Notes under the pieces: model-generated
Seen by the model: only the letters and a program-made list of their open reading frames with translations
Told to the model about the DNA's origin: nothing
Database searches by the model: none
Translations under genes and position numbers: made by a program
Assembly: GCF_016093545.1 (NCBI RefSeq)
Contig: NZ_JADKYX010000017.1
Location: 1-64,000, forward strand
From: Massilia rhizosphaerae
GTDB taxonomy: Bacteria > Pseudomonadota > Gammaproteobacteria > Burkholderiales > Burkholderiaceae_D
Direction of reading: 5' to 3'
DNA: 64,000 nt
Shown: positions 17,800-27,322 of the stretch, piece by piece
Position numbering within the stretch: the stretch's first letter is position 1
How the letters are laid out: the number at the start of each line of letters is the position of its first letter

Positions 17800-18789
17800 T
17801 TAATGCTCGCGCACCAGATTGAACTGGCGCGCCTGCCGCTTGTAGTCGGCGACGGCCTGGCGGATGTAGCGGGTCAGCGCGTCGCCCGTGAGCGTCAGCG
17901 GATACAGCCCGATCTGCGCGCGCAACCGCGCGAATTCGGGCGCGGACTCGGCCCGGTCGAACGCCTGGACCCAGCGCCGGTAGTCCGCGTCGGACACGTC
18001 CGGCCCCATCCAGATGCCGCGGATCACGGGCCAGACCACGTCGAAGCCCTGCTCGCGCGCCGTCGGCACGGCCGCGAGGGCGCCGGGCAGGCGCTTGTCG
18101 GACAGCACGGCCAGCACGCGCGCCTTGCCGGAGGCGGTGTACAAACCCGTCTCGGACACGTCGCTCGACACCACCTGCACGTAGCCGGCCTGCATCGCGA
18201 CGAATTCCTCGCCGCCGCCTTCCAGCGCGACGAAGCGCAGCTGATGCGGATCGAGCCCGGCCTGGCGCGCCAGCAGCGCCATCTTCATCCAGTCCTGGCT
18301 GCCGATGGTGCCCGACATGCCGATCAGGAGCTTTTCCGGGTCGCGCCGCAACGCGTCCATCAGGTCGCGCAGCGAACGATACGGCGAGTTCGCGGGCACG
18401 GCGACGACGCCGTAGTCGATGCCGAGCCCGGCGACCCAGCGCACGTCGTCCGGTTTGGCCTTGCCGAACTTGCCTTGCGCCAGGTTCAACAAGGAGCCGC
18501 CGGAAAACGCGACGAGGGTGTCCGGTTCGCCGCGGCGCTGCGACACGATCGTGTGCCACGCCACCGCGCCGATCCCGCCCGGCATATAGCTCAGTTTCAG
18601 CGCGGGCGCGCCGGGCTTGCCCTGCAGGGCTTTCTGCGCCAGTCGGCAGGTCAGGAACATCGCGCCGCCCGGCTTCGAGGGGACGATGCATTCGCCCTCG
18701 GGCGGCTGCTTCGCGCCGGCCGGCAACGCCACCAGCAGCGCGCCGAGCAGCCCGCCGAGCAGCGAAAGGAAGATGCGGAATGCGTTCAT
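17800..18789 (-). CDS. TctC/Bug-type periplasmic substrate-binding protein
   Basis: This 329-residue periplasmic binding protein is of the tripartite tricarboxylate transporter (Bug) family, which binds small carboxylates. It has a signal peptide (to about residue 26, LPAGA). The family features KLSYMPGGIGAVAWHTIV (ligand loop) and IGMSGTIGSQDWMKMALL are visible. It lies 34 bases downstream of a 2-hydroxycarboxylate transporter gene on the same strand and is probably co-transcribed. No TctA/TctB membrane genes are nearby, so it may feed another transporter or sense the substrate. Start choice between 18801 and 18789 is uncertain. Confidence 0.87.
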   Translation of the reverse strand: MNAFRIFLSLLGGLLGALLVALPAGAKQPPEGECIVPSKPGGAMFLTCRLAQKALQGKPGAPALKLSYMPGGIGAVAWHTIVSQRRGEPDTLVAFSGGSLLNLAQGKFGKAKPDDVRWVAGLGIDYGVVAVPANSPYRSLRDLMDALRRDPEKLLIGMSGTIGSQDWMKMALLARQAGLDPHQLRFVALEGGGEEFVAMQAGYVQVVSSDVSETGLYTASGKARVLAVLSDKRLPGALAAVPTAREQGFDVVWPVIRGIWMGPDVSDADYRRWVQAFDRAESAPEFARLRAQIGLYPLTLTGDALTRYIRQAVADYKRQARQFNLVREH

Positions 18790-18823
18790 GGGCACCATCA
18801 TACGCGCGGGCTCGGCGGCGTGT

Positions 18824-20176
18824 TCAATGCAGCTGCGCCATCAGCAGCAGGGTCAGCGTCACCGTGATCGCGCCGCCGATGCGCGTGGCGATCTGCGCGA
18901 ACGGCATCAATTGCATGCGCTCGGCCGCGGTGAGGATCGCGACGTCGCCCGTGCCGCCCTGGCCGCTGTGGCAGGCGTTGATGATCGCCGCTTCGATCGG
19001 ATACATCTGCATCTTGCGGCCGACGAAGAAGCCGGTGGCGATCAGGCTGGCGACGGTCGCGACGATGATGACGAGATTCACGACGTTGAACGCGGCGACG
19101 AGCTTGTCCCACGGCGTCATCGACGCGCCGATCGCGAACAGCAGGGGATACGTGACCGCGGTGGAAAAGAATTTGTAGACGATGTACGAGCTTTGCTGCA
19201 GCTGCGGCGACACGAGGCGCGACAGCTTGAACATCACGGCCACGAACAGCATCGCCACGGGCGCCGGAAAATGAAACAGGCGGAAGCACATCATGCCGAC
19301 CATGTACAGCGAGATGGACGTGATTCCCGCCGCCGCGATGTTGCCGACGTCGAACTGGACCGGCGCGGCGTCGGCCTGCGGTTGCAGGTCGCCGTCTTCG
19401 GTCGGCTGCAGGCGGCCGTTGCCGGTCAGGTGGGGACGTTTCTTGCCGAGCGAATTCAGCATGCCGGACAACAGGATCGCCGTCAGGCTGCCCAGCATCA
19501 CGGGCGGCAGGACTTCCGCGAAAACACGGCCCTGCTCCTGCCCGAGAATCCCGGCATAGCCGATCGACAGCGGAATCGCGCCTTCGCCGACGCCGCCGGC
19601 CATGATCGGCGCGACGAGGTAGAAGAACGTGTGGTACGGACCGAGGCCCAGCAAGGTGCCGACGGCGGTGCCCACGGCGCCCGCCACGACGGAGCCGGCG
19701 GCCAGCGGCACGAAGATCTTGACGAAGCCCTTGATGAGCACCGTGCGGTCCATGCTCAGGATGCTGCCCACGATGATGGACGAAATGAACAGGTACAGGA
19801 AATTGGTCGATTTCGTGAAGTCGACGACGTTCTTCAGCACCGGCGCCGGCAGCACCTTGCTGAACGCCAGGTAGGACGGGATGAAGGTGGCGAAGATCGC
19901 GGCCGCGCCGATCGTGCGGAAGAACGGCAGGCGCTTGCCCAGCTCGGCGCACGAAAAGCCGCCGACGGTCAGGATCGCGATCGACACGCAGATATCGTTC
20001 GGCACCTTGCCGGTGGCGACGAATCCCGCGATCAGGATCAACAGCAGGACGTAGACCGGCAGCGGCACGATGCCGATGCGGGCCCGTGCGATCTGCCGGC
20101 ACACGCCGGAAAAGGATGTGGCGGCCGGCTTGGCATCGTCGCGTGCCGGCGTGTAGGTGGTCGTGGTGGTGTTCAT
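18824..20176 (-). CDS. 2-hydroxycarboxylate transporter family symporter (citrate/malate type)
   Basis: This 450-residue inner-membrane protein has about eleven hydrophobic helices and belongs to the 2HCT family (CitS, CitP, MaeN), sodium- or proton-coupled carriers of citrate, malate or lactate. The two reentrant-loop motifs are GGVGEGAIPLS and GGTGDVA. AGAGGAG lies 5 bases before the ATG at 20176, which fixes the start although the frame is open to 20281. It pairs with the downstream TctC-like binding protein, so the unit likely takes up a di- or tricarboxylate. Citrate and malate cannot be separated from sequence. Confidence 0.92.
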   Translation of the reverse strand: MNTTTTTYTPARDDAKPAATSFSGVCRQIARARIGIVPLPVYVLLLILIAGFVATGKVPNDICVSIAILTVGGFSCAELGKRLPFFRTIGAAAIFATFIPSYLAFSKVLPAPVLKNVVDFTKSTNFLYLFISSIIVGSILSMDRTVLIKGFVKIFVPLAAGSVVAGAVGTAVGTLLGLGPYHTFFYLVAPIMAGGVGEGAIPLSIGYAGILGQEQGRVFAEVLPPVMLGSLTAILLSGMLNSLGKKRPHLTGNGRLQPTEDGDLQPQADAAPVQFDVGNIAAAGITSISLYMVGMMCFRLFHFPAPVAMLFVAVMFKLSRLVSPQLQQSSYIVYKFFSTAVTYPLLFAIGASMTPWDKLVAAFNVVNLVIIVATVASLIATGFFVGRKMQMYPIEAAIINACHSGQGGTGDVAILTAAERMQLMPFAQIATRIGGAITVTLTLLLMAQLH

Positions 20177-20345
20177 GTGTGCTCCTCTTTCCTGGACCGG
20201 GCCGCGGCGTAGATATGGGATGCGGTGATACGCTCGATCAGCCTGGTGAATGGGGCCCACTATAGCGACGCAACCCTTCAATTACCTTTCAGTGCGCGGG
20301 CGCGGCATAATGACGGGTTTTCTTCGCCTTTCGCCTGGACGCACC

Positions 20346-21041
20346 ATGTTCCCACCCGTCTCCCTCGACGTCGGTACCGCCATCAAGACCCTCGTGCTGA
20401 CGCTCGACCTGCTGGGCACGTTCGTGTTCGCACTGTCCGGCGCCGTGGCCGGCGTGCGCCGCCGCCTCGACCTGTTCGGCGTGCTGGTGCTGTCGTTCGT
20501 GGCCGCCAACTCGGGCGGCATCGTGCGCGACGTGCTGATCGGCGCGGCGCCCCCGGCCGCCATCCGCGACTGGCGCTACCTGGCCGCGTCGCTGCTGGCC
20601 GGCGTGCTGATCTTTTTCTGGTATCCGAGCATCAAGCGGCTGAAGAGCCCCGTGCTGATCTTCGACGCGGCGGGTCTCGCCCTGTTCTGCGTGGCCGGCG
20701 CCCAGAAAGCCCTCGTGTTCGGCCTGTCCCCCGTCGCGGCCGCCCTGCTCGGCATGCTGACGGGCGTGGGCGGCGGCGTGGCGCGCGACGTGCTGCTGTC
20801 CGAGATCCCCGCCGTGCTGCGTTCCGACATCTACGCCGTGGCCGCGCTGGCCGGCGCCGCCGTGATGGTGACGGGCGACGCGCTGGGCATGCCCGGCGCC
20901 GCGAGCGCCTGCGCGGGCGCGGCCCTCTGTTTCGGCCTGCGCCTGGCGGCCATCAAGCTCGACTGGCATCTGCCGGTGGCGCACGCGCCGCGGCAAGCGG
21001 CGGACGAAGCCGGGGCGGCGGAGCGGCGGGAGGGGCGCTAG
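20346..21041 (+). CDS. TRIC-type/YadS-like (UPF0126) membrane channel
   Basis: This 231-residue integral membrane protein is built from an internal repeat of three-helix units. Each unit carries the family signature: LDLLGTFVFALSGAVAGVRR and SGGIVRDVLIG in the first, VGGGVARDVLL in the second. Prokaryotic TRIC proteins form homotrimeric cation channels. The ATG at 20346 gives the usual short N-terminus; 20310 is an alternative. It is divergent from the 2HCT gene, and its stop is 5 bases from the stop of the convergent L,D-transpeptidase gene. Confidence 0.88.
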   Translation: MFPPVSLDVGTAIKTLVLTLDLLGTFVFALSGAVAGVRRRLDLFGVLVLSFVAANSGGIVRDVLIGAAPPAAIRDWRYLAASLLAGVLIFFWYPSIKRLKSPVLIFDAAGLALFCVAGAQKALVFGLSPVAAALLGMLTGVGGGVARDVLLSEIPAVLRSDIYAVAALAGAAVMVTGDALGMPGAASACAGAALCFGLRLAAIKLDWHLPVAHAPRQAADEAGAAERREGR

Positions 21042-21046
21042 GAAAC

Positions 21047-22639
21047 TCAGTCCCGCGCCCGGCCGCGCCGTGCCGCCAATTCCCGCTCCAGCTTGGCGTC
21101 GCGCCCGTAGATATCGGCGAAAAAGCGCGGATCGCCCTCGCTGTCGACGATGGCCGTGGCGTAGAACAGCACGACGGGAATCGGATGGGCCAGGTCGACG
21201 TGCCGGGTCGGTCCCGGCTGCAACGCTTCCTGGATGGTGTCGGCGTTCCACGCGCGCAGCCCGCCGAGCACGTACTGGGCCAGCGCGGCCGGATGCTCGA
21301 CCCGGATGCACCCGTGCGACAGGTCGCGCCGGCTGCGCGCGAACAGCTCGTGCGCCGGCGTCGAGTGCAGGTAGATGTCCATCGGGTTCGGCATTGCGAA
21401 CTTGATCGGGCCCAGCGAATTCTTCGACCCCGGACGCTGGCGCAGGCGCGCCCGGCCCGCCTTCAGGTCGGCCGCGCTCGCGCCCGGCGGCACCGTCTCC
21501 ATGTCGTTCTGCGCCAGGTAGCGGGGGTTGCGCTCGAGCTTGGGCAGGATTTCCCGTTCGAGAATGCTGCGCGGGACGTTCCAGTACGGGTTGAACTCGA
21601 CGTAGCGCATCTGGCCGATGAACAGCGGGGTTTCCGTCTTGATCGCGGCGCCGACCACGACCCGCATCTCGAGCGTCGTCCCGGTGCTGCCGTCGTGCAG
21701 CGCCCATAGCCGGTAGGCCGGCAAGTCGACGACGATCAGCGGGCCGGGGCCGAAATCCGGCAGCCAGCGCAGGCGTTCCAGGGTCAGCGCGAGTTGCTGC
21801 GCGCGCTTCTCGGGCGGCACGTTGAGCGCGGCGATCGTGCCGCGGCCCAGCACGCCGTCGTCCAGCAGACCGTGGCGGGACTGGAAGTGCTTGACGCCCT
21901 CTTCCATCTGCTCGGCGTAGACCTCCCCGGCCGGCGCAAGCGCGGCGGCCGGCAGGTCGCCCAGCAGCACCAGGCGCGCGAACAGCGCCTGCGCGGCCGG
22001 GTACGCGTCGCCGGGCGCGGCCTTGGTACGCGGCACCGGCAGCGCCGGCCACGGCTGCGCCGCCAGGTCGCGGTAATGGGCCAGCGCCGCCTTGACCCGC
22101 CCGTACTGCTGCAATTGCGGCTCGGCCGCCTGCACCGCCGCCTGCAGCCTGCCTTCGGCGAGCCCGGCGCGCAGGCGCTCGACCGGATCGTACTGCCGCA
22201 GGCGCGCATCAAGCCCGCGGGTGTGGTATTCGGAGCGCACGCGGCCGACGCGCAGGTCGGCCAGGTAGCGCAGCATCGCCGCCGTCAGCGCGACGTCGAA
22301 CCGGGCGGCGTCCGCCCGCCCGTCGCCCAATTCGCGCTGCAGCGCGTCGACGCCGTAGTCGAGCGGATCCAGGCCCTGCAGCGCGGACCGGCGCAGCACC
22401 CACAGCGCGGCGGCGGCGGTCGACGCGTTCCAGGCGAGCGCGTACTTGCGCGGAGCGTAGAACCGGTCGAGCCAGCCGCGCTCGTCGTAGGGCAGCGCGG
22501 ACATTGGCGGGGACTGCGCGGCCTGGACGGCCAGGGCGTGGATGGTGGCGGGGACGGGCTGGGCGAACGTCGAACGGGGAACGAGGGCCGCAGCTGCGCA
22601 GAGCGCGAGCGCGGCGCCGATTTTCTGGCTGAGCTTCAT
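21047..22639 (-). CDS. Periplasmic L,D-transpeptidase (YcbB/LdtD-like)
   Basis: This 530-residue exported enzyme makes or remodels 3-3 cross-links in peptidoglycan. It has a signal peptide (residues 1-26, ending STFA), an N-terminal scaffold domain, a PG_binding_1 domain (about residues 255-290, containing HFQSRHGLLDDGVLGRGT) and the YkuD catalytic domain (about 300-480). The active-site motif is SHGCIRV with Cys444. The length and domain order match YcbB rather than the short ErfK/YbiS class. Confidence 0.93.
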   Translation of the reverse strand: MKLSQKIGAALALCAAAALVPRSTFAQPVPATIHALAVQAAQSPPMSALPYDERGWLDRFYAPRKYALAWNASTAAAALWVLRRSALQGLDPLDYGVDALQRELGDGRADAARFDVALTAAMLRYLADLRVGRVRSEYHTRGLDARLRQYDPVERLRAGLAEGRLQAAVQAAEPQLQQYGRVKAALAHYRDLAAQPWPALPVPRTKAAPGDAYPAAQALFARLVLLGDLPAAALAPAGEVYAEQMEEGVKHFQSRHGLLDDGVLGRGTIAALNVPPEKRAQQLALTLERLRWLPDFGPGPLIVVDLPAYRLWALHDGSTGTTLEMRVVVGAAIKTETPLFIGQMRYVEFNPYWNVPRSILEREILPKLERNPRYLAQNDMETVPPGASAADLKAGRARLRQRPGSKNSLGPIKFAMPNPMDIYLHSTPAHELFARSRRDLSHGCIRVEHPAALAQYVLGGLRAWNADTIQEALQPGPTRHVDLAHPIPVVLFYATAIVDSEGDPRFFADIYGRDAKLERELAARRGRARD

Positions 22640-22788
22640 CGATGCTTTCCGGCTTCGGCAACGGTACGTTACCGAGTTGCATCATACCCTTCGGGGCCGG
22701 CGTTGCCCAGCGGCGCCACGATTCGGCGGCGCCCGCAACGGAACAACCCGTGCGCGGGATCGTCCAACGAGAACGTAAAGGAGGTCCC

Positions 22789-23271
22789 ATGAAATCCTGT
22801 CTCGTCGTCTATTACTCGCGCACGGGGATCACGCAGGAGGTCGCGCAGCGGATCGCGGCCGGATGCGCGTGCGACATCGAGCCCATCCGCGATATGCTGC
22901 CGCGCGACGGCGTCCCCGGCTATCTGCGCTGCTGCTACGAAGCGTTCGCGCGCAAGACGCCGCCCATCGCGCCCATGGCCAGGAACGCGGGCGACTACGA
23001 GCTCGTCATCCTGGGCGCCCCCGTCTGGGTGGGCCGGCTCAGTTCGCCGATGCGCAGCTTCATCCGCGCGAACGCGGCTCGCCTGCCCCAGGTCGCGGCC
23101 TTTTGCACGATGGGCGGATCGGGCGGCGACCGCGCGCTCGACGAGATCGCCGCGCTGTGCGGCAAGCCGCTGGTCGCCCGCATGGCGCTCGCCGACCGCG
23201 AGATCAAGGGCGAACGCGACCGCGACAAGATCGGCCAGTTCACCCGCACTGCGGCCGCGGCGCCGGGCTGA
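22789..23271 (+). CDS. Flavodoxin family protein
   Basis: This 160-residue protein has a flavodoxin fold. The phosphate-binding loop YYSRTGITQ sits after the first strand, and APVWVGRLSSPMRSFI fits the second FMN loop region. It is close to small NAD(P)H-quinone-reductase-like flavodoxins used in electron transfer. AAAGGAGGTCCC directly before the ATG fixes the start. Its last 32 bases overlap the end of the convergent kinase-like gene. Confidence 0.85.
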   Translation: MKSCLVVYYSRTGITQEVAQRIAAGCACDIEPIRDMLPRDGVPGYLRCCYEAFARKTPPIAPMARNAGDYELVILGAPVWVGRLSSPMRSFIRANAARLPQVAAFCTMGGSGGDRALDEIAALCGKPLVARMALADREIKGERDRDKIGQFTRTAAAAPG

Positions 23272-24781
23272 AGTCGATGCCGGCACCGGTATCGACGACG
23301 ACGGCACGCGCGCGTTCGGCCCGCGTCAGCGGCTCCGCACTGGTGATCTGGCGTTCGAGCACGGCGGCGTCGGCATCGGACGCGTCGCGGCCGTCCTGGC
23401 GCCGGGCCGCGATGCGCGCGCGCAGGGTCGCCGGCGGCGCGCGCACGTCGACGATGAAGAACGGCACGCCCAGGTCCGCGGCCACGGCGCACAGGCGCGC
23501 GCGTTCGGCCGCCATGAGGCAGGCGGCGTCGACCACGGCAGTCCAGCCGGCGGCGAGCACCGTGCGCGCGAGTTCGCACAGGCGCGCGTACGTCCGGCAC
23601 GTGGTGGCGGCGGCGTACAGCGCGTCCCGGGCCGCGGCCGGCTGCAAGCGCTTGCGCTCGACGTCGGAACGCAGCTGGACGGCGCCGAGCCCTTCGACGA
23701 GCAGGCGGGCGACGGTCGTCTTGCCGCTGCCGGAATAGCCGTGCATGGCGATCAGGGCCGTCGGCACGTCGCGGGTGCTGCGGCGCGCGCAGCGCAGGTA
23801 CGACCGGCCCTCGGCGCGGCTGGCCTCGCGCACGTCGGCCGGCAAGCCCGGCTGATGGGCGCGCAGCAGCATGACCCTGGCCCTCACCAATGCCCGGTGC
23901 ACGCGATAGTGAGGCAGCAGGGCCAGCGCGGCGTAGTCGCCCGTCTGTTCCAGGTACGCGTTCAGCAGCCGCGCGGCGAGGTCGGGGCGTCTGCGGCACG
24001 CCAGGTCCATGTATGCGAACGCGACGTCGTCGATGACGTCGATCCAGCGCAGCGCGGCGTCGAATTCGATGCAGTCGAACGCCTTGACCTCGTCGCCGAG
24101 CGTGACGATGTTGTTGCAATGCAGGTCGCCGTGGCATTCCCTGACCATGCCGGCCGCCTTCCTGGCCGTCGCGAGCGCGCCGAGCGCTGGCCGGCGCCGC
24201 GCCGCCCAGCGCCGCACGACGGCCAGGTCGCCCAGCGCCGCCGCATCGTCCGCGGCATCCGCCGCGAGCGCGTTCAACGTGGCGGCGAACGTCGCCGTCA
24301 CCGTCGCCGCGCTCCCCCACGCGGATGCGGCCGGCGCGCAGTCGGCGTCGCGATGGAAGCGCGCCAGCACGGCCGCCAGGCGATCGACCTCGGCGCCGTC
24401 GAGCCGGCCGCGCGCGAGCCGCTCGCCCCAGAGCGCGCCCTGGTCGAACGCCCGCATCCACACGGCGTAGTCGAGCGGCGGCCCCGTCCCGCCGAGGACC
24501 GGACGCGTCGGATCGCCGGCGACGGGCACGACGTCGATGTACAGGCCGGGCGCCAGCCGGCGGTTCAGGCGCCACTCTTCCCGGCACAGGCGGAGGCGCG
24601 CGGCGAGCGTGGCGCAGTCCACGAACGGCAGCGTCACGGCCTTCTTGAACTTGAAGGCATGGCCGCCCGCGACGAGGACGCGGGACATGGGCGTCTCGAA
24701 GCATTCGATGCGGCCCGCGGCCGCCCGCAGCGAGCGCGCCACGCCGTCGATCAACGCCTGCTGTCGCGCCAACGCGTCCAT
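23240..24781 (-). CDS. Fusion of an APH-like kinase domain and a P-loop (zeta-toxin/Gluconate-kinase-like) domain
   Basis: This 513-residue two-domain protein has an aminoglycoside-phosphotransferase-like kinase domain at residues 1-325 (catalytic loop HGDLHCNN near residue 217, then FDCIEFD as the metal-binding Asp motif). From about residue 338 it has a P-loop kinase domain with Walker A GYSGSGKTT. This fusion is widespread in proteobacteria and commonly annotated as bifunctional aminoglycoside phosphotransferase/ATP-binding protein. Its true substrate is unknown and antibiotic resistance should not be assumed. It lies 19 bases downstream of the nicotinate phosphoribosyltransferase gene, as the third gene of that unit. 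Confidence 0.85.
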   Translation of the reverse strand: MDALARQQALIDGVARSLRAAAGRIECFETPMSRVLVAGGHAFKFKKAVTLPFVDCATLAARLRLCREEWRLNRRLAPGLYIDVVPVAGDPTRPVLGGTGPPLDYAVWMRAFDQGALWGERLARGRLDGAEVDRLAAVLARFHRDADCAPAASAWGSAATVTATFAATLNALAADAADDAAALGDLAVVRRWAARRRPALGALATARKAAGMVRECHGDLHCNNIVTLGDEVKAFDCIEFDAALRWIDVIDDVAFAYMDLACRRRPDLAARLLNAYLEQTGDYAALALLPHYRVHRALVRARVMLLRAHQPGLPADVREASRAEGRSYLRCARRSTRDVPTALIAMHGYSGSGKTTVARLLVEGLGAVQLRSDVERKRLQPAAARDALYAAATTCRTYARLCELARTVLAAGWTAVVDAACLMAAERARLCAVAADLGVPFFIVDVRAPPATLRARIAARRQDGRDASDADAAVLERQITSAEPLTRAERARAVVVDTGAGIDFSPAPRPQCG

Positions 24782-24800
24782 GATGGCGGCGCCCGGCGGC

Positions 24801-26129
24801 TCAGGACAACGTCCGGTCCACGTCGGCGGCCAGCCGCAGCAGGCCGGGCGACGGCCGGACGGACGGCGCCGGCGCCGGCGCGAGGCCGCGCAGCGCGGGC
24901 GCCAGCGTGCCGAGCTCCGCCCGCAGCGCCATGCGCGCCTGCGCCAGCGTGGGGGCCGGTTCCAGCCGGCGTCCGCCGCGCATCGCGGGCACGAGCAGCG
25001 GGGATCCCGGCAGTGCTTCGCCTTCCAGCCCGAGCGTGTCGTACAGGATCGTGCCGGCGCCGGCGCGGCAGCGGTAGACCTGCTTGCGGCCCGGCCACGT
25101 CTCCTTGCCGGGCGAGCGCTTGCGCCGGCCCGTGCCGCCGTATTCCGCCAGCTTGTAGGCGCAGTCGAGGAACGGCGCGTCGGCGGACGTGCTGACCCGC
25201 GTGCCGACGCCGAACACGTCGATGGGCGCACCCTGCCCCAGCAGCGCGGCGATCCGGTGCTCGTCGAGGTCGCCGCTGGCGACGATCCGCGTGGCGCCGC
25301 ATCCGCCCGCGTCCAGCACCGCGCGCGCCAGCCGCGCCTGGGCGCCGAGGTCGCCGCTGTCGATGCGCACCGCGTCGATCCGCCCCGCGCCGTGGAGCGC
25401 AGCCGCCAGCCGCACCGCCCGCTCCAGGGCGCGCGGCACGTCGTAGGTGTCGACCAGCAGCGTGCAGCCGCCCGGACAGGTGCGGGCGAATGCGGCGAAG
25501 GCCGCCTCTTCGCTGTCGTGCGCCTGGATGAACGCGTGCGCGAGGGTGCCGGCCACCGGGATGTCCCAGCGCCGTCCCGCCAGCACGGTGGCGGTGGCGG
25601 AGAACCCGGCCAGGAACGAGGCGCGCGCGGCCAGCAGCGCCGCCTCGGCCCCGTGCGCGCGGCGCATGCCGAAGTCGACCACCGTGCGGCCCCGCGCCGC
25701 CGCGACGCAGCGCACCGCCTTGGAGGCGACGAGGATCGGGAACTGCATCAGGTTGACGAGCCGGCTCTCGACCAGCTGCGCCTCCACCAGCGGCGCCGTG
25801 ACGCGCAGGACGGGCACGCCGGGAAAGAACACCGTCCCTTCCGGCATCGCGTCGACGTCGCCCGTGAAGCGCAGCGCGCCCAGGAAACGAAGAAAACCGG
25901 GCGTGAACTTGCCGGTGCCGCCCAGCCAGGCCAGCTCGTCCTCGCGGAAACGTAGCCCCGCCAGGTAGTCCAGCAGCTGTTCCAGGCCGGCCGCGACGAG
26001 GAAGTTGCGGCCCTCGGGCAGCCGGCGCACGATGAAATCGAACACGGCCGTGCCGTGCATGCCCAGGGCATGGTAGGACTGCGCCATGTGCAGTTCGTAC
26101 AGGTCGGTCAGTAACGCGCTGTCGTCCAT
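24801..26129 (-). CDS. pncB: Nicotinate phosphoribosyltransferase
   Basis: This 442-residue enzyme joins nicotinate to PRPP, giving nicotinate mononucleotide for NAD salvage. The start shows the family's TDLYELHMAQSY motif. VDFGMRRAHG holds the catalytic histidine region, LVDTYDVPRALE follows, and VRIDSGDL and FGVGTRVSTS line the phosphoribosyl site. The ATG at 26129 lies 14 bases after the stop of the PRPP synthase gene, so the enzyme that makes PRPP and the enzyme that uses it are co-transcribed. Some annotators call this long-form clade NAPRTase type 2. Confidence 0.9.
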   Translation of the reverse strand: MDDSALLTDLYELHMAQSYHALGMHGTAVFDFIVRRLPEGRNFLVAAGLEQLLDYLAGLRFREDELAWLGGTGKFTPGFLRFLGALRFTGDVDAMPEGTVFFPGVPVLRVTAPLVEAQLVESRLVNLMQFPILVASKAVRCVAAARGRTVVDFGMRRAHGAEAALLAARASFLAGFSATATVLAGRRWDIPVAGTLAHAFIQAHDSEEAAFAAFARTCPGGCTLLVDTYDVPRALERAVRLAAALHGAGRIDAVRIDSGDLGAQARLARAVLDAGGCGATRIVASGDLDEHRIAALLGQGAPIDVFGVGTRVSTSADAPFLDCAYKLAEYGGTGRRKRSPGKETWPGRKQVYRCRAGAGTILYDTLGLEGEALPGSPLLVPAMRGGRRLEPAPTLAQARMALRAELGTLAPALRGLAPAPAPSVRPSPGLLRLAADVDRTLS

Positions 26130-26143
26130 GGCGGCACCGGCGC

Positions 26144-27148
26144 TCAGTCGCCCACATCGGCGCCCGCGCCGCCATGCCAGCGCGCGATGGCCGCCGCCAC
26201 CATCCCGGCGCAGCCCACGACGCGCACGCGCGCCTGCGCCATCGCCGCGCCGAGCCGGAACGGCGCGACGGTGTCGCCGACGAGGGTCGCGCCGATGGCG
26301 CTGGCCGCGAGCAGCGCCGGCGCGTCGCCCGTGAACAGGCCGTGCGTCGCGACCGCGGTCACCTGCGCCGCGCCGTGCGCCCGGCAGGCCCCGCCAGCGC
26401 GCGCCAGCGTGGCGCCGGTGCCGATCAGGTCGTCGACGATGACGGCGTGGCAGCCGCCCACGTCGCCGGCCAGCATGCCGCCGCCGAGCACCCCGCCGCT
26501 GCGGTATTTTTCGCAGAAGGCGGCGCCGACCGGGGTGCCGAGCGCGGCGGCGAGGCGGCGCCGGAACGCGTCCGCGCGCTTGATCCCGCCCTCGTCCGGC
26601 GCCACCACGACGACGTCGTTCCCCGCCAGCCGCGGGGCCAGCTCGGCGACGAACAGGTCGGCCGCTTCCAGGTGCTCGGTGCGGCAGCGGAACGCGTTCT
26701 GGAAGGCGGCGAGGTTGTGCACGTCGACCGTCGCCACCACGTCGGTGCCGACCGCGTCGAACAGGGCCGCCACGTAGCGCGTGGTGACCGGATCGCGCGC
26801 CTGGGTCTTGCGGTCCTTGCGCGCGTACGCCAGGTAGGGCACGACGGCGGTCACGCGCGCCGCCGCCGCATCCTTGACGGCGCCGATGAAGAACAGCAGC
26901 CGGCACAGCTTGTCGTTGGCGCTGCGGCTGGCGTCGCCGTACAGCGAGTGCAGCACGTAGACGTCGCGCCCGCGCACGCTCGCGAGCGGCCGCGCCTTGT
27001 GTTCGCCGTCCTCGAATTCCCGCTCCTCGTGCGCCGCCGGTGCCGTGCCGAGTGCCTGCGCGACCTGCGCGGCGAACTCGCGGCTGCCGTCCAGCCCGAA
27101 CAGCAGCGGCCCGGGCGTTCCTTCCGTTGCTACCGCTGACCCGCCCAT
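26144..27148 (-). CDS. prs: Ribose-phosphate pyrophosphokinase (PRPP synthase), divergent form
   Basis: This 334-residue enzyme makes PRPP from ribose 5-phosphate and ATP. FEDGEHKARP is the N-terminal ligand region, YLAYARKDRKT the ATP flexible loop, VDVHN the divalent-metal site and VIVDDLIGTGATL the PRPP-binding loop. It is more divergent than housekeeping PrsA (for example DGEHKARP in place of DGE..V-I), suggesting a specialised second copy. The start at 27148 is chosen over 27202 and 27175 because ACGGAGGCGTCG precedes it. It is the first gene of the NAD-salvage unit and divergent from ppsA. Confidence 0.88.
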   Translation of the reverse strand: MGGSAVATEGTPGPLLFGLDGSREFAAQVAQALGTAPAAHEEREFEDGEHKARPLASVRGRDVYVLHSLYGDASRSANDKLCRLLFFIGAVKDAAAARVTAVVPYLAYARKDRKTQARDPVTTRYVAALFDAVGTDVVATVDVHNLAAFQNAFRCRTEHLEAADLFVAELAPRLAGNDVVVVAPDEGGIKRADAFRRRLAAALGTPVGAAFCEKYRSGGVLGGGMLAGDVGGCHAVIVDDLIGTGATLARAGGACRAHGAAQVTAVATHGLFTGDAPALLAASAIGATLVGDTVAPFRLGAAMAQARVRVVGCAGMVAAAIARWHGGAGADVGD

Positions 27149-27322
27149 CGACGCCTCCGTGATCGTTGCCGGCATGTCCGCTGGACCGCAACGGTCGCGC
27201 AAAGTTCCATCCTGGTGGGGTAAAGCAACGCTGGCGCAACTCCCGCCCGCGCGCCCGCGCGCGGCGGCCTTGCCTCTGCTACCATCATCGACACCCGATG
27301 CCTGTCACAGGAGTGCGAGGCC

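Noticed and set aside
20289-22052. Long minus-strand frame covering the L,D-transpeptidase and TRIC genes
   Set aside because: It runs across two real genes on opposite strands and shows no family motif.
23240-24781. Aminoglycoside resistance gene
   Set aside because: The APH-like domain is fused to a P-loop kinase in a widespread architecture of unknown substrate, in a metabolic unit; nothing supports drug resistance.
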